Below are positions 1 to 10,721 of a DNA stretch of 64,000 nucleotides, piece by piece; position 1 is the stretch's first letter, and every line of letters starts with the position of its first letter. Position numbers and translations under genes: made by a program. Origin of the DNA: Lepidurus packardi (taxonomy: Eukaryota > Arthropoda > Branchiopoda > Notostraca > Triopsidae); assembly GCA_023053545.1 (NCBI GenBank), contig JAKZAN010000001.1, positions 5,538,565-5,602,564 of the forward strand, in the 5' to 3' direction. A model generated the notes under the pieces. It did not search any database, was not told the DNA's origin, and saw only the letters and a list, made by a program, of their open reading frames with translations.

Positions 1-1440
1 CCAAAGGCTGCGGTACACTACTCTGCAGAGTCACTTGCAACTGCCAAGGTTTTCAGATTTAATTTCTAAGATTTTCTTCCTTTCTTTCTTCCTTACTTGT
101 AAGGCAGCAAACATCAGCATTTCTTCCTCAGTGCAGTCTGTCTCTTCGTTAAGCAACTGCCACTTGGCTTGCTCATAGATCTGGTTGATACGAACTGAGT
201 CATACTTGGGGTTTAGATCGTAGAACGAATAAAACTTGAAACGAAGCAACAAGGTCGAAAATTCGTTCAGTCCTTGTTCCATAATAGACAGCGACGAATC
301 CAACCATCTAAAACCAAAACAAATTATAGTTTTTTCATTCCAAGTTCATGCTTTACAATGGTTGAGAGAAAAATAACTCACGCCACATTGATCCGCGCTC
401 TTTCTACCAGACTTCTGGGACGAACTAGACGAGATTTGGCCTCCGAAGACGGCGTGCAAGGGCTTGAAGCTAAAGAGGCTAGGATCTCTGGAGGTAAAGT
501 TCCGTTGCCACTGGTGGAATTATCCAAAGTAACGTTATTGCTTCCAGTTGGAGACATCGGAGAGTTCTTGCGCCAGGTTCCCACCTAAATCGATTCACAA
601 GGTTAAGATAAATGTTCTACGAAACTTCTTTTTTGTATCTTTCCTCTTCTTAAGGACTTACCGGAGAGCTAACGGGAGTTCTGCCATGAGCAGGACTCCG
701 GGAAGGAGAAACCGCAGCACAACTCCCCGTGGTATTATCCAAGCTATTGTTGGACGAGTGCATGGAAGTGTTGTTGTGCTGGCTAATAAAACTGTTGCTG
801 TCTTGGGTGTTTTGTCCCGCGGAAGACTTCTTCTTGGGCATTTCTTTGGCTTTGTAGTTATGGCGCAGATCATCAGTTTCCAACGGTTTGCCAAAGGAAA
901 GTTCCTCAGGATGACGTATTCCTATCAATGAATATCAACTTTTAAAGAATATTCTTTCCAGAAAAAAAAAGCTTTAAGAGCTGTGAGCTTTCTTTTTTAC
1001 CTAACTCTTTGCAGAGGTTCACGACAGCGTTAAACGTTTTCACCGAGAAATCGACGCGGCAATCGAGGAATCTTAGATCCGGCAACTGAACGCGAAGTGT
1101 TTTGTGCATTGGCGTGAAGTGGAGCACTGCATCGGCAGAAACTCCGTACTGATCCAACGTTGATCTTGTGCGAGACAGCCAAGTGTTTCTCTCTGGCCAC
1201 CATATGGCGTGATCTGACCAATCTAAAGCGATATCTGCAAGGAAAAACGAACAAATTAAAGCAATCAAAACTTAAAAATTAAAAGTAATATTTACCCAAG
1301 TCCTCTACTAATTTGAGCATTACTCCCCCGATATGAAGGTCGCCTTTCACACGCAAGGACTTTTCCATTTGCAAATCAGTGACCAGAATTCGCAATTCCC
1401 AGGATCCTTCTCCCAACACATATCCATCGCTGGCAATCAT
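1..1440 (-). CDS. FERMT: Kindlin (fermitin family), 5' portion; C-terminal half off the left edge
   Basis: Focal-adhesion FERM-domain protein that binds beta-integrin tails and activates integrins with talin. Six exons are visible (1440-1296, 1234-1001, 921-662, 584-382, 307-97, 40-1), all with GT-AG borders and matching phases, giving about 364 residues. The F0 region contains [11 protein letters not shown] and [13 protein letters not shown], then DWSDHAIWW and [17 protein letters not shown]1 contains [13 protein letters not shown] Lys/Ser/Asn-rich F1 loop insert is followed by PPEILASL and [22 protein letters not shown], and F2 by [21 protein letters not shown] and ECTEEEM-like TDCTEEEM. 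These match the kindlin order, which in the family continues into a PH domain and F3 (not visible here). The start is the first ATG (MIASDG) at 1440; the upstream in-frame stretch has no ATG. Vertebrate kindlins are about 680 residues, so roughly half is present. Confidence 0.95.
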
Positions 1441-4400
1441 TTTCGTTGTTTGCGGTTTACACTCGCTCAATTTTAAGGAAGGCTAACACAGGGCGGCTCG
1501 TGTTATATACCGTATAAGTTTGGCAATAGGCGGATGCTTGGAAGGATTACTATATAAAGGCATAAGATCCAAAGCAACACTCCCACCACACGTAAAGTCG
1601 CAGGTGGATAACACTTCGTAACACCTGTTGTCAATAGGACCAGTAGACACGTTAACGAATCAATGAAATAAGAAAATAAACTCACGTAAACAAGGTCAGG
1701 TAATTCGTTAGTTACACGGATTCGATGAAGTTTGTTTTTGATGGCTTAAACTAGTCTGCCATTCAGCTCCGCAGTAGAGCAACGCCCACAGAGTAGAGCC
1801 AAATGTTTGACGTAGTAAGGAAAACTGAGTATCAACTTCTCTGTTACGCCACCAAGAGGCGTTAGAGTTGGTATTGAATGCCATCTATGCTTCAGCTATG
1901 CACCATTGGAAGGATTGTAGGAGCTAGTAGGGATTCAGGGGTAAAAATAGCTACTTTTGGAATGTAGCAAGGGCCAAAATTAAATATATTTAATTGTAGA
2001 ATTAGAAAGATTTCATGCATGAATGTATCGTGCACTTCTCAAATGTTTCATGGATAGTTTAATTTGATAACACAATAAAGGTTTTGTTGCGAGTAACCTG
2101 AGCCCCGAATAAAATTCTTCGCATGAGTAACTTGATGAAACTTGGCAAAGGTTAAAACTTGACGTTAAAAAACTGCGTGCTTACGGAATGTTCGCTCTAT
2201 GCATTGATATCCTCTGCTTGGTCTACAGTTCCTCGGCGTGGGAACCGCATTCGCTCATGGTTTTTTACCCTCTTAGAAGAAAGAAAGTAAGGGCTCGGTA
2301 TACAAATAAAAAATACCCGCTACCGCTACCAAGCACTTTTTTTATCCAACTACCGTATAAGGGATCCCTGTGTGCATTTTTTGAAGCCGTTTTTCATGGA
2401 AAATAAGCTCCCTCGTTTTCCTTTTTTTAAAAAAAAAAAAACGTTAGCATAGGCTAGGGTGGAGATCTCCCCCCTTCGCCCCTCTTTTTCCCCAAACATA
2501 AGATATGACGTGAAAGAAATGCATGTCCGCGTGAGGTGAGTGAAAAGGCTACAAAACAGGCACTTTGGGAGGCTTTGTGTCGACGTGCCTGACATATATG
2601 TTTCTCACGTCAGTTTTTCACTCCCTGTGTGATGAAAATAGATTCAAACCTTACTGTTCTAAGTTGAATTTTCGTTGTAATACTATTAATAATATATATT
2701 ATGTGTATATAAGTCAATTCACTACAAATTTAAAGTAAAATATTATGCTATGGTGAGTTACTTATTTAGTATGTTATACAGTAATTATATAAGAATATCC
2801 TCATTCAAGTATTGAGAATAATATTTCCATTACGAGGCGATTAACTATACAAAATTTGTAAAAATACCAAGTACTGTGCACAGCTTACACCATTGAAGAG
2901 ACTGATGCACAAGACATTTATACGTTTGTAGTAAAATTACTTACATTCCAATCTAAGAAAAAAACAGAGAAAACAATATGTATGTAAGACAACATGTACT
3001 CTTCGCAGGTCGGTTAACCAACGGCCTGTATGATGGAACGAGATTCTATTTATTAAATCCCAACTTGAATTCGATTGAAGCATTAACCTTATTTTAAGTA
3101 AGCGTTTCCGGATTAGCCACTTCCCATTTCTTACGATGTATTGCTTCCCACAAGGGCAAGAATGACAAACCCCATCGGGTATTATCCTTGGCAAATGCAG
3201 GTTGGGAAAGTTGGTTGTTGGCCAGAGCTATTTCATTTCTGTTGTAGTGTGTCGTTGCTCAAGAAGCACTCTCCTGCACGGTTAAAAATTGAAATTACTC
3301 AGCAAGTTTGTTGTAGTTACACAGTGAAGCGTTGCCGCAACTTAGCCTTCTTGCTCCGTGGATTTCTTTAGAGGCTGACAGTAGGACAGGAACCAAGTTC
3401 ACGTTTGGAAAGTAAGTAAGAAAACGACACGAACCAAAAACCAGAAAAGTTCTCCAGTCAGCGACACGTATTTCCCCAAGACCAAAAGCCTTGCTAGAGC
3501 CAGAAGCACCTTCATTCTGAACGATGACTTGCAATTACACCTTTCCAAACCGTTATCCTTTTTCTCCCCATTTATCATATTCATGGCGTCAATTAAGATA
3601 ATATTACAGCAGTTGCTACGGTCTCAAAAAAGCTACCAGTCGTTTCAAATCTGTTCGCTTCAGCCTAAACAACGAGCTGAGTCCTAATGTGTTTTCTGGA
3701 ATTCCGTATATGACCGAAACTGCAACGGTGAAACAAACACATACGTTATCCACATACCTGAGGAGCAAATTTTTTACATGGGAGCAGCAAAGCATTTTTT
3801 CATTTTTTTTCTTCTTACCAAGATTATTCTTTAGGGGGGAACTGGGTTCATAAAAAGAAGGTCTAATAAAAAAGCGCTGCAAGCCCAGGTGCAGACATGG
3901 GGCGCATCTTTCCACTCCAAGGGGGGGTTTTGATACGCCGAAAGGGATAAAAAAATAGCTCCCAGAATCCCCCCTATCCTCCCGTCATTCGTTTTCATCA
4001 GTTTTAATTCCAAGTTTAGACCATGAACAAGGTCTACAGAAGCTTATTCTCCCTATTTTGGGCCGTTTTTTAAACTTTATTATGACATTTGTTCTTGCCC
4101 CAAGAGCACGAACGAGCAAAGGAGCAAAAATTTTGGCAAGTTACCTGCTGTCCCTTGGAACATTACACCCTGAACGCTTGAACAGGATGTACGGTGCAGG
4201 TCTTTTTAATAAGGTTTTTATAGCACTTTATATCTTCGCGATACTAAAAGAAAAATCCCCGAGTCCCTGGTTGGAGTTTGAAACTGTTTCCAAATGAGAT
4301 AAGCCGGAAAGGCTTTCTTTCCCTTTTTTTATTTTTTAGTCGAAAAAGTAAATCCTGCGGGGGTTCCCATTATTGTCTGAACGAATGACCGTGTTGCATC

Positions 4401-6377
4401 ATCATCCAATTCCAAATCGCTCTTTATTAAGCCAGGGTGCTATAGCTGCCCAAGCCGGTTACTTCCCTCAGCGGTTCTCTTCTCTTTTCTTTTTTTACTC
4501 TTTCAGCTGCAGCACCGTTTTAGGGGTTAAAAAATTGGAACGGGAGAATGGTGGAGACTTAGATAAAGGGTACAAAGCCTATTCATCATCGAAGGGTTGT
4601 CGGATAGTAAAAAAGGCGGTTAGAATGTCGCTCCCCGCCAGAGTTTCCCTGGAACGTTCTCTAGAATCAGCTCGGTCACTTCCCCCTTAATACACCGCAG
4701 GTGGTCGGTCGTGCTTCTATATTTTTTATATACATATTTTCTCCTTTTTTTAGCAAGCACGTATTAGTTTCAGTAAAAATCACAAGATATCCACTTGGGT
4801 GAAAAACTGACAGTGAACAAATCAGCGGAGAGCAACGGACTTTTTCTTACCGGATCTTCAGCAACTTAATCAAAAAGATTTAAAAAGAAGAACCAATTCT
4901 GTATCCTTTAGAATTTAGATTGAAAATTATTCGACAACGGAGATAAAGATGAATGAATTTAGGTTTCTAAGGTACTTCTTGATTTTTTGCGTGATTACAA
5001 AACAAATTGTCCTTTCAAAACAATTACAATTGAGATTAATATTATTTTGATAATAGTATTATCAAGTTTAGTTTGTTTCATTGTTATCATTCCCAAGTTT
5101 GTTACTATTAATAACCATAATTCACGAGAATTAATAACCATTCATACACGAGAAGTCACAGCTTTAATTACAGTCCTGATCAGAAGGGATTTACTGGAAT
5201 CCCAGAATCCAACCCATTCGTCAAAAATACAGTTTTTCTAAGGAAGTGAATGATTCTCCGATTTGGATAAAAGAATTCACCCTGGTAAACAACTAAATGA
5301 TTGTATATTACGGATTTAAGATAGGATTATCAGATTCTATAAGTAGTTGCTTGAACGAGTGACTATGATTTAACATAACAGTAGTCTATCAGCTGTCACA
5401 TTTGGCATGTAAAACTGCAATATTTCTAAGAATGTATGAGCTAATATATATCTGCTTGTGCTTAACGAGACTTCTAAGAATGTTTTTAATATGGAAGTTG
5501 GGTTTTAGAAACGAAACTCGTCCTTCAAGAAAAGACAGGACGTTAGCCATCATTTGAAACGAAAATGATCTTTCTCAACTTTTGCAGAATTCAATGATGG
5601 ATGATGACTTGCTTCTTTCTCGCCTCCTAATCTCCGGCAAACACGTATAGTGAACTGTAATACGACAAAGCAGTTAAAGGAACGCTAGTCTTTCTCTCTT
5701 CTTACGGCGAAGGAAGGGGCTGCCATGCCAAACTTCCTTTGTTGAACGATGACCTCATAGCTTATACAAAAGACTCTTCAGAATTCAGAACAGAGGACTT
5801 ACAAGATGCAATGCAATACATCATACTCGGTAAATAGATGGATGAGCTTTTTAGAATTGATGGCTGAATTTAACTGTCAATACACACACATGTGAGGCAA
5901 AGGTATATATGGGCAAGCATAACATTCTCTACACATTGGACAATCCAAAGAATCCAACAAACAAGATTCCGCAAAGAAAATCATTTGGAACCTCAGTGAG
6001 CCTCCTGGGTTTTAGCTTCTTGGAATTTCATTTCAAAACGTGGTACAACCAAATTACTATCTAACACTTATAAATAATTTTGCGGTAACATTTTGTTTTC
6101 GTTTTGGTTTCTTATTTTTTCCACTATTAGAACTTTTGAGTGGAAAGACATGTTTATTTAAACCAGAGACACTTCCAAATATTAAAGCGTTAGCGATTTA
6201 CACTAGTAATTACAGTCGGTGTTTGGGTGAGATACTAAAAGGTATATAGCTTGTTTCAAGTATCCATGAAATATCGCCAATTTCTACACGGATTGCTGCG
6301 TCAAACTCTACTTAGAGTTTGCCAAATGAAAATTTGATAGTGGCATAACGCCGTCGTCGATAAACAGGAGGAGAAAG
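1441..6377. other. Intergenic, AT-rich, no supported gene
   Basis: Several open frames of 60-100 codons occur on both strands, but none has a recognisable domain or a convincing exon chain, and many begin at non-ATG codons. The stretch contains poly-T/poly-A runs and AT-rich blocks (about 2640-2900). It probably includes the promoter of kindlin just upstream of 1440. I see no RNA gene or intact mobile element. Confidence 0.5.
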
Positions 6378-7017
6378 ATGGCTGCCACCAACAATACTTC
6401 TCCTCAGCGATTGGTCCTGCTACTAATATGGATTGAATAGTCGACAAATAGTTGTCCTAGCAATACCCGGATGACATTTTGGTAGGCGGAGTTAAAGTTG
6501 CGGCGCACGATGACCAGAAACGAAAATTTAGTACGCCGAAGCTTTGGCCACGAACAGTAGCAGAAGCTACGGGTGTGGCAGTACTCCGAGGTAACAAAAT
6601 CGCCAACTACATTTCTCGAGATTTCACGTGAAAAAAACGGCATTTTATGAACAAACTGATTATTATCTTCTTGCCAAACTGTTAATCGTGTTGTTGCAGT
6701 AGTGAAGCTTATCGTGATCCAAACTGCTACGTTTTAACCAGGTCGGACCAGAATCACTCCGGAGGAGTCTTCGCACAGTAGCGAACACTGTACCCGACTT
6801 CTTATGTTTTGCAAAAAACGTAGAAAATTGTAATTGTTACGAACTCTATCGAACTAAAAACTGCAAACCGTTCGACCTGATCTTAACTTGCTCAACCGGA
6901 ATAGAGATATTGAATTTTCAAGAATTCAAAACTACGGAGGAACACCTAGAGGAAGTTGGCCAGAAAGATGTTGGACAAGAAGAACTTTTTCTTAAAGTTG
7001 CACCGTTACAAGATTGA
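6378..7017 (+). CDS. Candidate small gene, three exons, unknown function
   Basis: I do not recognise this protein. A 100-codon stop-free frame lacking ATG ends at the TGA at 7015-7017. It can be joined in phase to an upstream open exon (6461-6590, with acceptor TCCTAG and donor GAG/GTAACA) by entering the last exon at 6752. That exon can in turn follow a short first exon (6378-6413) starting at an ATG in good context (AAGATGGCT). The model gives about 143 residues, with the C-terminal exon containing RRSLRTVANTVPDFLCF, several cysteines, and an acidic end. The first intron would be only 47 bp and its donor (GTCCTG) is weak, so the first exon is the least certain part. A strong hairpin follows 16 bases after the stop. 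It could be a lineage-specific gene, a relic of an element, or a chance frame. Confidence 0.28.
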
Positions 7018-7032
7018 AGCTCTGCATGCTTT

Positions 7033-7085
7033 TGATTGTTGCTCAGAAAGCCGTGCCACAAACTTAGGCTTTCGAGTAACAATCA
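7033..7085. repeat. Imperfect hairpin just after the candidate gene's stop
   Basis: The arms TGATTGTTGCTCAGAAAGCC and GGCTTTCGAGTAACAATCA pair over about 20 bp with one mismatch and one bulged base around a 14-nt loop. It could fold in RNA from either strand. Size and shape resemble a short pre-miRNA or a 3'UTR stem-loop, but there is no evidence of transcription. Confidence 0.5.
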
Positions 7086-8580
7086 GAGTCAAAAAAGGGT
7101 TTCCGGCGTCACTTTAACTTACTAATATTTTCTCGCTAATTGTTTGTCATATATTGTAAAATTGTTTTGCATTGCGTGACTCACCTTATAAATTGTCAGA
7201 TTAAGTTGCCGATGTGAATAATCTGAAATGTTAGAATATTGATGTGTCACGAATGCATACTCTTGGTGCTAATATTAGACTTCAACAGGGCTAAAGGGGA
7301 ACAGATTTTTTAGCAAATTAAACATTTTATATCCTGTCTGGCTTTCACTCTAGCCATGGGCCTTTTCCCTTGCTAATTTGTTCATTATCTACCTCGGGCT
7401 TATGCACGCTTTAAACAAAGTAGATCTACCCTCCAATCTTAACGGTGTTATTGACTTGTGTTTTTATCAAAATGGGGAATTGGAAACAAGTCGAAAAAAG
7501 TGGAGTTCGGAAGAATGGATACACAAATTATGTTGATAAAATGTTACGATAACGGTAAGTAGCTGCAAAACGTTTTGCTTGAGTGCTGCTGACTTTTATT
7601 ACGTGAATACAAGCGAGTTCTTACCCCGTCGTGATTTCAGGGAAAGGGTGGAGCTTTTGCCACAGGGGCGTACTTCATTGCAGGGTTACGACTGAACATG
7701 GATACGTTTATTTCAAACGATAAGAGATTGTCTTCCATTTTGAGGTTTACTACTAACAAGAATAAAGACAAGGAAATGAACAAATTGTTCGTTTCTAGCG
7801 CCACTGAATCGCTGTTTCAAAGAGAACGGAAACCTGATATAATGCAATATTTACATTGACATTGTAAACGCTTTTGCCCGTCAGTTCAACGGCTAATGCT
7901 GAAGGTTAATTTCTGAAAATTTCTGATATTTATTCTTAATGAGATAGAACGTTGAACCTGTCAAGTTGATAAATTGCAGTTATAGCTTTAGGCGCCATGA
8001 GTAGCTAACCTAGCTGTGAGAAGATTTATCAGCTTTCAACACTTCTCGATGTAGGTACTACGAAGAATATCAAGAATGCCACTCTTCGAAGCTGTTTCTT
8101 TTCCTTTGATATCAAAAAGGCAACATTTCAACGTTAAAATAGCAGATCGTTAGGATATATTAAAGAATGAAACGGTGGGGCCCTCCCTTTCCGGGATCTG
8201 TTGGATATAGGCAAAAATCAATACCGTTGTAACTCGAATATTACATAGGATGGTTGTATTCGGGAAAATAAGTTGACTTTAAAACTTTTAAAGATTATAT
8301 TATTTCTTATAAACAATCCTAACTAAACGCATTTTAGGTGCAATCATGTGACAAGTTGCAAGCGACAAGTAGCAATAACGAAGCGCCAAATGGCTCACAA
8401 TGAGAGCAAAGGGAAGAAAACTGTCGGTAATTCAAACTACCCCAGCGTGCAATATGGTGGCATAACTCCCTTACAAAGACAAATTAAGAGTTGCTAATTG
8501 GTACCTCCGCGTCGGTTTCTGGCGCTGCTGTTCCCCTCCAAATTACAACTCACCAGCTTCATGTTTTTCTTTTCCTATTG
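7086..8580. other. Intergenic, no supported gene
   Basis: AT-rich sequence upstream of ALG2. It contains a possible two-exon 40-residue reading frame (7515-7554 joined to 7641-7723) with good splice signals, and a short ATG-initiated frame at 8391. Neither resembles a known family, and both could be chance. Confidence 0.4.
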
Positions 8581-8641
8581 GTTAGGTTATACAGGTTAGG
8601 CTAGATAAGGTTAAGTTAGGCAAGTTAGGTTAGGTTTAGGG
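8581..8641 (+). repeat. Degenerate TTAGG-type (telomere-like) interstitial repeat
   Basis: About 60 bp made largely of variants of GGTTA/TTAGG (for example GTTAGGTTA, GGTTAAGTTAGG, AGTTAGGTTAGGTTTAGG), interrupted by a few other bases. (TTAGG)n is the ancestral arthropod telomere repeat. The degeneracy and the position between genes indicate an internal relic or a simple-repeat expansion, not a chromosome end. Confidence 0.6.
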
Positions 8642-8887
8642 ATTTTCTGAGAAGCATTTTTCGTTGTAGTTTGGAGGGAAGAGCAGCCCTATTAGTTTGC
8701 ACCGGAGGTATCAATAGACCAAGTTTACCAAATGCATGGTCAGTTTAAGTAACGTTAGATGGCAGACTTTCTTGAGCCTTTTATAACGTAAATAAACTAA
8801 ATAAATCTCCTATCGTTTTAACAACACAAAGAAGAAGAAAAATAAACTAAATAAATAACTGAAAGTCAGATCAACTTGACCTTAAAA

Positions 8888-10655
8888 ATGGTCAAAGTTC
8901 TGTTTTTACATCCTGATTTGGGTATCGGAGGTGCTGAGCGTTTAGTCGTTGACGCAGCTTTGGCATTACAGAGAAAGAATTACACAGTAGAATTCATAAC
9001 AACTCATCACGATCGTGAGCACTGTTTCGAAGAAACCAAAAATGGTTCCTTTCCAGTAACAGTTGTAGGAAATTGGATTCCTCGAAGCATTGCTGGTAGG
9101 TTTGTAGCCCTATTGGCTTACTTAAAAATGCTTTGGGCAGCCTTGTATATACTTACGTCAAACCTAGCACCGGATCTCATCTTCTGCGATCAAGTAACTT
9201 GGCGCAAGATTTGAAAATGTTCCTTAAAAAAATGTTTTGCTCTAATATTACATCCCTTCTCAGGTTTCTGCCTGCATTCCTATCTTAAAGCTGTTTTCCT
9301 CGACTCCGATACTATTCTACTGCCATTTTCCCGACTTACTTCTAACCCACCGGGGATCTTGGCTAAAAAGACTATATAGAGCTCCGTTGGACTGGATCGA
9401 AGAGAAGTCAACAGCTATGGCTGACTCTGTGCTAGTCAACAGCAAATTCACTGGTAACATTCTTCCTTATCAAGGGAAAAAAAAGAGATAAATCTAACAT
9501 GCTTCGTGTCTAGGTGGCGTTTTCAAAGCTATTTTCAAGTCGATTCAATTCACTCCTGAGGTGTTGTATCCCTCCTTACCTTGCCAGTCATTCGGTAGAG
9601 CATCTTCATTAAGTTTAGCTGACATTCTCAAGAAAGACGTTAAAGACAATAAAATCGTACTCTCTATTAATCGCTACGAAAGGAAGAAGAATCTAGCGTT
9701 GGCTCTCCACACGTTTGGTAAATTTATGAATGTAGTAGTACATGTTTAGAAGATACATGCTATTGTTAATTGAGTAATATTGGTAATCATAGAAGACAGC
9801 TCAAATAGCAAATAAAATAAGTAATAATCGAAATCAAGATAACTCATAATCGAGTGTGATTAAGGTAGTATAGTAACGGTAACAATCGTGTAAGAAATAA
9901 TATTCAAGTAATATTTACAAAAGAAACTCCATGCTACTTAACCAATTTACGAGCTTTATAGATTTGTGAATGTCATCTTTAAACAAATAACGATATAATC
10001 GAAAAATAGTCTAGTGACGATTATAGTACATATGTAAAACAGATAAATAACAGTATTAATCGATTAACTATAATAAAAAAAATTTTTAAATCAGTAAAGA
10101 TTAGTATAAACTTTTGTCTCTATTTTTAATGAATCAATGTAATTAGGTGAATTGAAAGCGATTGTTCCGAACGTGCACCTAGTTATGGCAGGCGGTTACG
10201 ATGACCGCGTGTTAGAGAATGTGGAGCATTACCAAGAATTATGTACCGTGGCTGATGACCTGCAATTGGGAGGTCGCATCACTTTTTTACGGTCTCCTTC
10301 TGATGCAGCCAAATTGGTCTTGCTTCGCTCAGCTGCTGCCTTGTTGTACACACCTGCCAATGAGCATTTTGGTATTGTACCCTTAGAAGCCATGTATAAC
10401 AAAGTGCCTGTGGTGGCTGTGGCGTCAGGTGGCCCTTTAGAAAGCATTATCGATGGTCAAACTGGCTTTTTGTGCCAGCCTGAGCCCAAAGAGTTTGCCT
10501 TAGCGGTTGGCAAATTACTCCAAGATGAAGCGTTGCGGCAACGCATGGGCGAGGCTGGTCATCAAAGAGTGCTCAATGAATTTTCATTTGATAGTTATAG
10601 TAATAAACTAGATTCTATAGCGAGTTGCATGCTGGGTAAAAGTAAAGGTGAGTGA
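8888..10655 (+). CDS. ALG2: Alpha-1,3/1,6-mannosyltransferase ALG2
   Basis: GT4-family glycosyltransferase of the ER membrane. In this family it adds the second and third mannoses (alpha-1,3 then alpha-1,6) from GDP-Man to Man1GlcNAc2-PP-dolichol in N-glycan precursor assembly. Four exons (8888-9193, 9264-9453, 9514-9717, 10147-10655) join in phase to 402 residues, close to the human length of about 416. Visible marks are the N-terminal [17 protein letters not shown], a membrane-associated segment around residues 75-95, [10 protein letters not shown] and [47 protein letters not shown], and the GT4 E-x7-E region [11 protein letters not shown] followed by SGGPLESI. The last intron (429 bp, AT-rich) is several times longer than the others. 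The start at 8888 matches the family N-terminus. Its stop lies 66 bp from the WDR70 stop on the other strand. Confidence 0.96.
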
Positions 10656-10721
10656 TTCTAATGGGTTTTCTCTTTCTTTTTGTGTGGGTTTATATCCACA
10701 AGTACATTTTGTATCAATTTT

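Noticed and set aside
1503..5241. Several frames of 60-105 codons left of the candidate gene
   Set aside because: No domain, no exon chaining, many start at TTG or GTG, and both strands are equally open.
6404..6643. 79-codon minus-strand frame
   Set aside because: It overlaps the better-supported + strand candidate exon and has no domain.
7515..7723. Two-exon 40-residue frame with good splice sites
   Set aside because: Very short with no homology, so chance is as likely as a gene; mentioned only in the intergenic entry.
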